Source: Helicobacteraceae bacterium
GTDB taxonomy: Bacteria; Campylobacterota; Campylobacteria; Campylobacterales; SZUA-545
Assembly: GCA_031268655.1 (NCBI GenBank)
Contig: JAIRWX010000011.1
Location: forward strand, 1 to 62,781
DNA length: 62,781 nt
Reading direction: 5' to 3'
Shown: piece after piece, positions 10,924 to 19,105 of the stretch
How positions within the stretch are numbered: position 1 is the first letter of the stretch
How the letters are laid out: each line of letters starts with the position of its first letter
The notes under the pieces: model-generated
The model's input: only the letters and a program-made list of their open reading frames with translations
Told to the model about the DNA's origin: nothing
Database searches by the model: none
Position numbers and translations under genes: made by a program

Positions 10924-11592
10924 GGCGTTCGCGTTTAAGCGCCGTCGACTTTGCGCAAGCGTTAAGCGCGAAACCTTAGCTTTGTTTTACGACCGACTTT
11001 TGCGATCGCGCCGTCCGCGCTTTGCTTTATCGGCGGCGCGGCTATTTGTTCGCTTGGTTAAAACGATCTTGACGAAGCCAGATATAGACAATGTTTTACG
11101 GCGCGTCAAACGCCTGATGTTCCGTCTCGCCCGAAAGCGACGCGACAATTTTCGCTTCTGTATTATCGACAATCGCGTCAAGCGGCGGCGCTTTGATCGT
11201 ACGTCGTCAGTTTTGTCAGAACCGCTATCGACGACGCTTATAAAGCCGTCCTCGTCCGCGCGCCCTGCGTCGGCGCTTTTGCAATGTCGCAAAGAGTCAA
11301 TCTGCGCGATCGCCTCGCCCGTTTTTGCCGCCGCGATAGCGGACAAAACGAGCCAATAGCGTGAAACGGCGTTTAACTTAGCGTTTAATCTTTGAATGCG
11401 TAGTCGTTTTGCCGAACTTTCAGCGCGGTTTGGCTTGCCCTAAAACGACATTTAACGCATTTGCGCCTCTAAAACGCGCGTGTTTTACCAAAATCCCTGA
11501 AGCGCGGTTGTTTTTTGGCTTGCTATTTAAGAAAGTTTTGCTACAATTGCACACGATATTGATTATCAATCTAAAACATAAAAGGTTGGCTC

Positions 11593-11621
11593 TTGACAAA
11601 AACGGCGAGACGCTATATAAT
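11593..11621 (+). promoter_or_regulatory. Consensus sigma-70 promoter
   Basis: TTGACA (11593-11598), 17-bp spacer, TATAAT (11616-11621). Confidence 0.8.
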
Positions 11622-11655
11622 GTCGAGTATGTCAATCGAATTAAAGGAATAGTCC

Positions 11656-12057
11656 GTGTCCGTATTAGTGCTGGGAGGCGATCGCGTTGACGCGATCAAA
11701 GAAGCGCTCTATTCGCGCGGCGTTTTACAGATTACGCACTGGGATATGCGCAAGGCGCGAGATTGCGATCGCAAACTGCCCGAATGCGCCGATTGCGTAG
11801 TGATGATGATCGATTATCTCAGCCATAACGCGATGAATCATTTCAAAAAAGAGGCGAAAAAAAAGAACGTCCCTATTGTCTGCGCGAAACGCGGGACAGG
11901 TTCAATTTTATGCGCGCTTGATCGCTTGGAGATGCAAAACGGCAAAATCCTTGACGGCTATAAAGCCGATCGCCGCGATATTACGAAGAACGGTTGCGAT
12001 AAACGTTGCTTATCGGCAGGTAAATTTTCCGTCCGCGCCGCAAGCGCGTCTCGTTAA
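11656..12057 (+). CDS. DUF2325-like protein
   Basis: VLVLGGDRVDAIKEAL...CVVMMIDYLSHNAMNHFKKEAKKKNVPIV pattern. Confidence 0.6.
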   Translation: MSVLVLGGDRVDAIKEALYSRGVLQITHWDMRKARDCDRKLPECADCVVMMIDYLSHNAMNHFKKEAKKKNVPIVCAKRGTGSILCALDRLEMQNGKILDGYKADRRDITKNGCDKRCLSAGKFSVRAASASR

Positions 12058-12223
12058 GGTCGCTTTCGGCGTTCGCGTTGGGCAAGCCTACGAAACGTTT
12101 GAAAAGGCGCGTCGGGCGCTAGACGAGGCGGCGATCATAACTGTAGCGTTGCGGCGCTAAACGCGCTTTGATCGCGATAGTTAGCCGCCCCGCAAATTCC
12201 GACCGCTTGCAAAAGCGGCGTAT

Positions 12224-12673
12224 TTATTCGCGGCGGATCGCGTAGATTCTGCCCTCCAAACCCTCCGCTCCGATCGTTTTAACGACAATTTCAAAGGCGG
12301 GCAAAGTTACGCCCTCGTAACCTTCCGCGATAATTTCGTAACGCCCGACAAGTTCTTCGGCGTACAGCGCCGATCGATTTTGCAGGTAGCGCCTCAAGCC
12401 TTCGTGTTCAATCGAATAAGCGTCGCCAAGCATACTCTCCAGCGTTCGTTCCAAATTGTGAAATTCTTTAACGCCGCGCAAAGCGGCGATCGACAGCGGC
12501 GCGGCGATAGCTTCGCGCTTTGAGAGCCGATCGGTCAGCTTGGAGCTTTGAACGCCTATATTCAAAACCGCCGCCGCCGCCATAGCCGCGATCAAAGCGG
12601 CGATTATGACCTCTATCAGCGTAAAAGCTCGTCTCAACGCAGACTCCTTTATCAGCGTAAAAGCTCGTCTCAA
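12224..12673 (-). CDS. Prepilin-type N-methylation domain protein (pseudopilin), TTG start, duplicated leader
   Basis: MRRAFTLIKESALRRAFTLIEVIIAALIAAMAAAAVLNI. Confidence 0.8.
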   Translation of the reverse strand: MRRAFTLIKESALRRAFTLIEVIIAALIAAMAAAAVLNIGVQSSKLTDRLSKREAIAAPLSIAALRGVKEFHNLERTLESMLGDAYSIEHEGLRRYLQNRSALYAEELVGRYEIIAEGYEGVTLPAFEIVVKTIGAEGLEGRIYAIRRE

Positions 12674-12686
12674 CGCAGACTCCTTT
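12615..12686. repeat. 36-bp perfect tandem duplication (12615-12650 and 12651-12686)
   Basis: atcagcgtaaaagctcgtctcaacgcagactccttt occurs twice, directly adjacent. Confidence 0.97.
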
Positions 12687-12740
12687 TTGCGGGCGATTTC
12701 GCAAAGCCCGATCGCGCCATTTTATTGTAGTCGATCGCGG

Positions 12741-13097
12741 TTAATTAGCCGCCGATTGTTCCATTTCTATGCTTGTTAAAATCAGTTCTTCGCCGTCAAT
12801 AATGGTTATATGTCCGCCGTTGCATTTAGGACAGCGAAAATCCGCTTCGTCCAGTTCGCTTGTTTCGCCGCACTCTTTGCATTCGCAGACGATATTTTGA
12901 CGAATCAGAGTAAGCGTAGCGCCTTTGCAAAAACTCTGCTCGCTAAAAAAGTCAAACGCGCTTTTTAAGGCTTTAGGCTCTGTTCCGCTTAATCTGCCAA
13001 CCTTTACGACGATATTTACAACCTTGCCCGCTCCCGCTTTTTTCGCCTCGCGCTCGCACTGATCGAGCAAAGCCTGAACGATCGAATATTCGTGCAT
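12741..13097 (-). CDS. hypA: Hydrogenase maturation nickel metallochaperone HypA
   Basis: MHEYSIVQALLDQCE, zinc-site cysteines CKECGE and CPKCNG. Confidence 0.95.
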   Translation of the reverse strand: MHEYSIVQALLDQCEREAKKAGAGKVVNIVVKVGRLSGTEPKALKSAFDFFSEQSFCKGATLTLIRQNIVCECKECGETSELDEADFRCPKCNGGHITIIDGEELILTSIEMEQSAAN

Positions 13098-13103
13098 AGC
13101 GGC

Positions 13104-14108
13104 TTAACAGATACGCGGCAGCAGTTCGCCAGACGGCGTTTCCAAAAAACGAGAGGTCTTGTGCGCCGTTCGCAAAATCGCGCGCCCGGGATAGTCGCCG
13201 CCCGCCGCGCCGATAATCGCGGCGTTTTGCCCAAGCTCGTCGTCTCGCATAACGTTTAGCGTCTTGCGCGCCGCCGCTTCGCCGCGGACGGCGACAATCA
13301 TCATGCCTTCGTTCGCCAGAGCGTAAGGCTCAAAACCAAGCAGTTCGCACGCGCCTTTCACCTCGTTTTTGACTACAATCGCCGACTCGTCGAAGGTTAG
13401 CGTCGCGTTTGCGGCGATAGCCCATTCGTTGGCGACCGCCGCCAAGCCCCCTCGCGTCGCGTCGCGCATACAGACGATAGGCAGCTTCGCTTCTATCAGC
13501 TTTGAAACAAGACCCCACAAAGAGGCGCAGTCGCTTTTCAGATCGCCTTCAAGTTCGATTCCCTCTCGCGCCGCGAAGATCGCCGCGCCGTGATCGCCGC
13601 AACCGCCGCTTGCGATGATCAGATCGCCCTCTTGCAGATTTTTTGCGCCCAAGCCCTCTAACCGCACCTCGCCAAACGCCGTCGTAGCGATATATAGTCC
13701 GCCGCCCGCCTGATGCTTGGGCGTTACTTTCGTATCGGCGGCGATCAGCGCCGCCTCGTTTTTCGCCAGCTCTTTGGCAAACGAATCGACGATCGCGGCT
13801 AAGGTTTCAAAGCGTAAACCCTCCTCCATAATAAACGAAGCGGTTAAGAATTTTGGTTTCGCGCCGCGCATAGCCACGTCGTTGCAACTGCCCGCGACGG
13901 CTAATTTGCCTATGTCGCCGCCGTTGAAGAAAAGCGGCGAAACGATAAAGCCATCCGTCGAAACGGCGTATTTGCCAACGGGCGCTATCGCCGCGTCTTC
14001 GCGCTCGTTAAGATAGCCGTTGCCAAGCGCGGGCGCAAATACGCGATCGATCAGCGCTTTTGTCTCCAAGCCGCCCGCGCCGTGCGCAAGCGTTACAATC
14101 TCGCTCAT
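13104..14108 (-). CDS. hypE: Hydrogenase expression/formation protein HypE
   Basis: AHGAGGLETKALIDRVF start and C-terminal PRIC motif. Confidence 0.96.
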   Translation of the reverse strand: MSEIVTLAHGAGGLETKALIDRVFAPALGNGYLNEREDAAIAPVGKYAVSTDGFIVSPLFFNGGDIGKLAVAGSCNDVAMRGAKPKFLTASFIMEEGLRFETLAAIVDSFAKELAKNEAALIAADTKVTPKHQAGGGLYIATTAFGEVRLEGLGAKNLQEGDLIIASGGCGDHGAAIFAAREGIELEGDLKSDCASLWGLVSKLIEAKLPIVCMRDATRGGLAAVANEWAIAANATLTFDESAIVVKNEVKGACELLGFEPYALANEGMMIVAVRGEAAARKTLNVMRDDELGQNAAIIGAAGGDYPGRAILRTAHKTSRFLETPSGELLPRIC

Positions 14109-14791
14109 CTTAGGCGGCTTTTAATAAAGTTCAGCCAGCTATCCAGCCCTTCGCCCGTTTTAGCGCTTAGAACGATCGTTTCCATTTCGGGTTTTATGCG
14201 TTTAACTTCGCTTTTGACGCGATCAACGCTGAAATTAAACAGCGGGGCAAGCTCGGATTTTGTAATTAGCGTCAGATCGACGGCGCGAAACATAACCGGA
14301 TATTTGAGAGCCTTGTCGTCTCCCTCCGGCGTGGAAATCAGCGCGACGCTGATATGCGATCCCAGATCGTAGCTGGCGGGGCAGACGAGGTTGCCCACAT
14401 TCTCGATAAACACCGCGTCCAGACCGTCGAGATCCATCTTGTCCATCGCGTCTCGCACCATATCCGCTTCAAGGTGGCAGACCGTTCCCGTCGTTATCTG
14501 GCGCGCTTGTACGCCGAGTTTGGCGAGCCTGTCCGCGTCGCGGGCGGTCTCCATATCGCCCTCGATCACGGCGAATTTGAAATCCGCTCTTTTTGCCGTA
14601 GCCTCCAGCAACGTCGTTTTACCGCTGCCCGGAGCGGACATCAGGTTGATCGCCAAGATACCTTTTGCGTCAAATGCGCGTCGGTTGGCGATCGCGTTCT
14701 GGTCGTTGCTCTCTAATACCCGTTTCATAATCGTTATCGTTTTAAGGTCGTTCAGATTTGGATTGTTTTCTATCGTTTCAAACGAGGACAT
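14105..14791 (-). CDS. hypB: Hydrogenase nickel incorporation GTPase HypB
   Basis: SAPGSGKTTLLE P-loop; overlaps hypE start. Confidence 0.96.
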   Translation of the reverse strand: MSSFETIENNPNLNDLKTITIMKRVLESNDQNAIANRRAFDAKGILAINLMSAPGSGKTTLLEATAKRADFKFAVIEGDMETARDADRLAKLGVQARQITTGTVCHLEADMVRDAMDKMDLDGLDAVFIENVGNLVCPASYDLGSHISVALISTPEGDDKALKYPVMFRAVDLTLITKSELAPLFNFSVDRVKSEVKRIKPEMETIVLSAKTGEGLDSWLNFIKSRLR

Positions 14792-15117
14792 TGCGAATTT
14801 GCCTTGCGAAAAAGATGGTAGCGAGCGATCCGCTCAAATCAATTAAATAATATCACACGCCGACTTTTAGCTTGGCGCGCTAAGGCGTTGGATTACGACG
14901 ACGATTGCCGCGCGAGCGTTCAGATTTGAAGGCGATCGGACGGACGGCTTGCAATCTTTGCGGATAAATGGCGCAAGCGCGGCTACAGCCGCTTAAACGA
15001 AGGGGCGTGTAATCCCGCCCCGCAAGAAAGCATAAGAAAATCGAAAAAGAAATCGGCGAGCGCGGAAGCGATTCCGCGCTTTGCCTTCGCTTGGTAAATT
15101 TAAGTTAATTTTGGAAT

Positions 15118-15134
15118 AAAGTTAGCTTAACTTT
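15118..15134. promoter_or_regulatory. Perfect palindrome, candidate operator
   Basis: AAAGTTA-GCT-TAACTTT, 26 bp before the small membrane protein start. Confidence 0.4.
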
Positions 15135-15159
15135 GTCAAATAAAATAAAAAGGAGTAGA

Positions 15160-15381
15160 ATGAGTCTGAAAATTCGAGAGGGCTTGGACGATCTACGGAA
15201 GTCGGTCGCAAGCCAAAAGCGAATGGCGGACTTAACGGAAAAGTGCGCGGCTGGAGCGATCTTGGTCGCGTTTTTTCAAGCGGACGCGATTTTAGCGTTT
15301 CTTTACGGCGTTTTTATGGGAATGATCGCGGCGGCTGTAAGTTTTCGGCTAACGCGAAAATTAGAAAAGGAAGGAGCGTAA
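15160..15381 (+). CDS. Small membrane protein (73 aa)
   Basis: SD aggag + ATG at 15160; MSLKIREGLDDLRKSVASQKRMADLTEKCAAGAILVAFFQADAILAFLYGVFMGMIAAAVSF... Confidence 0.6.
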   Translation: MSLKIREGLDDLRKSVASQKRMADLTEKCAAGAILVAFFQADAILAFLYGVFMGMIAAAVSFRLTRKLEKEGA

Positions 15382-15513
15382 ATGTCAATTTATGCGGCTT
15401 GGACGATTTTCGGACTTTTAATCGCTGGAATGGGCGCGTTTTTCATATCGGGCGCGAACGCTAACGAGCGCGATCGCAAAGAGCGCGAAGCTCAACAAGG
15501 CAAAGCGGTTTAA
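15382..15513 (+). CDS. Small membrane protein (43 aa, below ORF-track cutoff)
   Basis: MSIYAAWTIFGLLIAGMGAFFISGANANERDRKEREAQQGKAV; ATG directly follows the previous stop. Confidence 0.55.
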   Translation: MSIYAAWTIFGLLIAGMGAFFISGANANERDRKEREAQQGKAV

Positions 15514-15579
15514 TTGAGCGCGGCATAGCCGCGAATGCGCTCCGTTTATCAAAAGCGGAGCGAAATAAGGGGGGATTTT

Positions 15580-15735
15580 ATGGGCGCAGTTTTTTGGGGT
15601 TTTTTTATAGTTTGTATTGCAATGCTTTTTTATGGCGGCAACTCCGATATTTTTTTAGTGGGGAGCATCATAGCGGGCATTATGGCTTTTTTTGGTACGT
15701 GGATTATCGGGGGCGTAACGGGGCTGATGAATTAA
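15580..15735 (+). CDS. Small membrane protein (51 aa)
   Basis: MGAVFWGFFIVCIAMLFYGGNSDIFLVGSIIAGIMAFFGTWIIGGVTGLMN, two hydrophobic segments; ORF track extends to 15535. Confidence 0.55.
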   Translation: MGAVFWGFFIVCIAMLFYGGNSDIFLVGSIIAGIMAFFGTWIIGGVTGLMN

Positions 15736-15744
15736 ATCGCCATC

Positions 15745-15763
15745 GGGGCAGTTTAGCTGCCCC
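15745..15763 (+). terminator. Hairpin downstream of the small ORFs, possible terminator
   Basis: GGGGCAG-TTTAG-CTGCCCC, no long U-tract. Confidence 0.4.
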
Positions 15764-16193
15764 CGCCTTCAAACCCTCTTTAATTTACCTCTAAAATTGC
15801 CTTACAATAACTTTTTACGGAGCGTAAAATATCCATAAAGTATTTTGTGGGTAAAAAAACGCGATTTTTTACACACAAACCGCCATCACAAGTCAAAAAA
15901 AACGGCATAGACGCTAGGCTTAAAAGCGCGATAACGCTATAAAACGCCGTAAACGGACATTAAAGCCGTTCAAGCCTGCCGAAGCCGTTATACCTTAGCC
16001 GTATCTCTATCGCCTAGCCTAACGGAGCGTCCGCACAGCCCCCCCCCGCAATCGAAATCGTCAAATCCGCAAACCCTCAGCTAAACTCTCAATCATTCGC
16101 GCCCATCGCCAAAAACGCTTATTGCCCTCGCTACGGTTTTTGCTTTATGAAATACTAGCTTTGTTATACAAATGAATAGGTACGAATATGATA

Positions 16194-16269
16194 TGGCGCG
16201 CCCAGCAGGACTCGAACCTGCAACCTCCGGCCCCGCAAACCGACGCTCTATCCGTTGAGCTATGGGCGC
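16194..16269 (-). tRNA. tRNA-Arg, apparent anticodon GCG, CCA encoded
   Basis: GCGCCCATAGCTCAACGGATAGAGCGTCGGTTTGCGGGGCCGGAGGTTGCAGGTTCGAGTCCTGCTGGGCGCGCCA folds as a cloverleaf; anticodon loop TTGCGGG. Confidence 0.9.
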
Positions 16270-16324
16270 TTTTGAAGGGCGCAATTGTATGATTCTATTC
16301 ATTAAGAACCAAAAAAGGGGTCGC

Positions 16325-16660
16325 ATGCGAAAATTGTTTCTAGCGGCGCTTTGCGTCGCGGCTGTTGCGGCGAGCGCCGAGATCGGCGATTACCAGAAGG
16401 GCGAACGGCTGTTTTATTCGCGGTTAGCGCCCGAGATCGGGCTAAACGGCGCAGATTTTGCGATGCGACACGCTCGCGCCGAATGGCGACGGCTCTTTGA
16501 AAATCGCGCCGCGGGATTTATCGCCGAAGTCGGCGCGGGCTATCCAAGTTTGACGCCTATCATCTCCAAAGAGAGCTTTATCAGAGAGTCGCCCCATCTG
16601 CTGGCGTTTTTAATTGTTTACGCAAAAGACGGGGAGGGTTTTCAAGCCGTCGATTACTAG
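16325..16660 (+). CDS. Small exported protein with signal peptide, unknown function
   Basis: MRKLFLAALCVAAVAASAEIGDYQKGERLFYSRLAPEIG. Confidence 0.55.
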   Translation: MRKLFLAALCVAAVAASAEIGDYQKGERLFYSRLAPEIGLNGADFAMRHARAEWRRLFENRAAGFIAEVGAGYPSLTPIISKESFIRESPHLLAFLIVYAKDGEGFQAVDY

Positions 16661-16772
16661 CCGAACGCGGGTTTGACGATCGTTGATCGGCGGGCGCAAG
16701 CGCGCCTTTTGCCGCCGCGAAAAGCCGCGGTTTGTTACAATATCTGGTTTTACCGAAACGAAGGGACGCATT

Positions 16773-17216
16773 ATGAAAGTACTCCTCGTGAAAGAGGTGA
16801 AGAGTCTGGGCAAAGCGGGCGAACTTAAAGAGGTCAAAGAGGGCTACGGGCAGAACTTTTTGATCGCCAAAGGGTTTGCGAAACTTGCCACGGACGCGGT
16901 TATCCGCCAGTGGCAGGCGCGCGAAAAAGCGAAGATCGAGCGCGATCGCGAAGATATCGAACGATTGGAGGCGCTTGCGAAGCGGCTTGAAACGGCGACG
17001 GTCAGGATAGTCAAAAAAATCGGCGCGAACGGTTCTCTCTTCGGCGCGTTGAAAAAAGAGGATATAGCCGAAGCTCTGGCGCGAAACGGTTTTGAGATCG
17101 ACAAAAAAGATATAGAGATAGACGGCGTTATCAAAGCTACGGGATTATACGAGGTAGGCGTTAAACTAGGGCGCGGAATACATCCGCGTTTCAAAGCGGA
17201 AGTCGCGGGCGAGTAG
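16773..17216 (+). CDS. rplI: 50S ribosomal protein L9
   Basis: MKVLLVKEVKSLGKAGELKEVKEGYGQNFLIAKGFAKLAT. Confidence 0.97.
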   Translation: MKVLLVKEVKSLGKAGELKEVKEGYGQNFLIAKGFAKLATDAVIRQWQAREKAKIERDREDIERLEALAKRLETATVRIVKKIGANGSLFGALKKEDIAEALARNGFEIDKKDIEIDGVIKATGLYEVGVKLGRGIHPRFKAEVAGE

Positions 17217-17222
17217 CGCGTT

Positions 17223-17765
17223 ATGACCGCCTTTGAAGCGACCACCATATTAGCTTACAGAACGGACGGTCTCGCAGTGATCGGCGGGGACGGGCAGGTT
17301 AGTTTTGGCGCGACCGTTATGAAAAACAACGCGGTTAAGATCAGAACGCTGTGCGCGGGCAAAATCCTCTCCGGTTTCGCGGGATCGACCGCCGACGCGT
17401 TCATGCTGTTTGATATGTTCGAGCGGATTTTGGACTCGCAAAAGGGCGATCTGCTCAAAGGCGCGATCTCCTTCGCCAAGGCTTGGCGAAGCGACAAGGC
17501 GCTTAGGCGCTTAGAGGCGATGATGATTACGCTTGATGTAAAGCGCCTGTTTGTGTTAAGCGGCGCGGGCGACGTGATCGAGCCGGAGGACGGCGCGTTG
17601 GCTGCGATTGGAAGCGGCGGAGCGTACGCGCTTAGCGCCGCGAGAGCGCTGAAAAACTTTTCCGATCTCGCCCCCGAAAGAGTGGTGGAGGAGTCGCTGA
17701 AAATTGCCGGCGAAATTTGCATTTACACAAATCAGAACGTCAAAATCCTGACGCTGAAAGCCTAG
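17223..17765 (+). CDS. hslV: HslV peptidase
   Basis: [26 protein letters not shown]. Confidence 0.95.
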   Translation: MTAFEATTILAYRTDGLAVIGGDGQVSFGATVMKNNAVKIRTLCAGKILSGFAGSTADAFMLFDMFERILDSQKGDLLKGAISFAKAWRSDKALRRLEAMMITLDVKRLFVLSGAGDVIEPEDGALAAIGSGGAYALSAARALKNFSDLAPERVVEESLKIAGEICIYTNQNVKILTLKA

Positions 17766-17773
17766 ATTATATT

Positions 17774-19105
17774 ATGAATTTAACGCCCAAAGAGATTGTG
17801 AAGTATCTAGACGATTTTATCGTCGGACAGGACGAGGCGAAAAAGGCGATCGCGATCGCGCTTAGAAACCGCTGGCGGCGACTGAAGCTGGAGGGCGATA
17901 TCCGAGAGGAGGTTTTGCCAAAAAATATCCTGCTGATCGGACCAACGGGCGTGGGCAAAACAGAGATTGCCCGCAGAATGGCGAAACTGCTGAGACTGCC
18001 GTTTGTCAAAGTCGAGGCGACAAAGTATACCGAGGTCGGTTTTGTCGGTCGGGACGTTGAGTCTATGGTGCGCGATCTGGTTTTCGAGGCGATCAAGATC
18101 GTCAAAGAGGAGGAACTGAAACGTCAGCAGCCGGAGCTGGAGGACTACGTTTACGGCAAAATCGCGCAGGAGCTTGTGCCTTCGCTGCCAAAAGGCGCGT
18201 CCGAATCGCTTTATGCGCGGCAAAAAGCCGCGAAAGAGGCGATGAAAACCAAAGTGAAAAACGGCGAGGCGGATCATCTGACGATCGAGATTGAAATTTC
18301 GCCTAAAACGCACGTGGAAGTCGCGGGACTCGATAACTTGCCGCCGGAGATGGCGAAATTGCAAGAATCGCTGGGCAAAATGTTTGGACAGATGAATTCC
18401 CCCATCAAAAAAGAGACGAGCGTCAAGGAGGCGAAAGAGCTTTTGCGTCAGGAAGCCGGCGATCGACTGCTGGATATGGAGAAGGTGCGCCGCGAAGCGT
18501 TGCGCCGAGCGGAGGAGGGCGGTATTATATTTATTGACGAGATGGATAAAATCGCTTTGCCAAACGGCGCGGGAAGAGGCGCCGATCCAAGCAAAGAGGG
18601 CGTTCAGCGCGATCTGCTGCCGATCGTGGAGGGCAGCGGCGTAAATACGAAATACGGCGCGATCAGGACCGATCACGTGTTGTTTATCGGCGCGGGCGCG
18701 TTTCATATCGCCAAACCGAGCGATTTGATCGCCGAATTGCAGGGGCGGTTTCCGCTTCGCGTGGAGATGAACTCTTTGAACGAGGACGATCTGTACAGGA
18801 TTCTTGACGCGCCGAAAAACTCGCTTGTGAAGCAGTATGTCGCGCTGATGGGGACGGAAGGCGCGGAGCTTCAGTTTGACGATTCGGCTTTGCGCGCTAT
18901 GGCGCAATTGGCAAAACGGGCAAACGACAAAACCGAGGATATAGGCGCGAGGCGACTGCACGCCATTATGGAAAAGGCGCTGGAGGAGATCAGCTTTCAA
19001 GCGGACGAAAACGCGGGAAAGACGATCGCGATCACCGCGGAGTTAGTCCACGCCAAACTAGATCGCGTTTTTGAAAGCGATGAGGCGACGCGATATATCC
19101 TCTAA
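17774..19105 (+). CDS. hslU: HslU ATPase
   Basis: MNLTPKEIVKYLDDFIVGQDEAKKAIAIALRNRWRR; Walker A GPTGVGKTE. Confidence 0.97.
   Translation: MNLTPKEIVKYLDDFIVGQDEAKKAIAIALRNRWRRLKLEGDIREEVLPKNILLIGPTGVGKTEIARRMAKLLRLPFVKVEATKYTEVGFVGRDVESMVRDLVFEAIKIVKEEELKRQQPELEDYVYGKIAQELVPSLPKGASESLYARQKAAKEAMKTKVKNGEADHLTIEIEISPKTHVEVAGLDNLPPEMAKLQESLGKMFGQMNSPIKKETSVKEAKELLRQEAGDRLLDMEKVRREALRRAEEGGIIFIDEMDKIALPNGAGRGADPSKEGVQRDLLPIVEGSGVNTKYGAIRTDHVLFIGAGAFHIAKPSDLIAELQGRFPLRVEMNSLNEDDLYRILDAPKNSLVKQYVALMGTEGAELQFDDSALRAMAQLAKRANDKTEDIGARRLHAIMEKALEEISFQADENAGKTIAITAELVHAKLDRVFESDEATRYIL

Noticed and set aside
16093-16326. Minus-strand ORF containing PIAQRIERRFAGPEVAGSSPAGRA
   Set aside because: This is translation of the tRNA-Arg gene (16194-16269), a familiar mis-annotation artefact.
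17807-19000. 397-aa minus-strand ORF
   Set aside because: Shadow ORF antisense to hslU; low-complexity Arg/His/Phe-rich composition, no recognisable domain.
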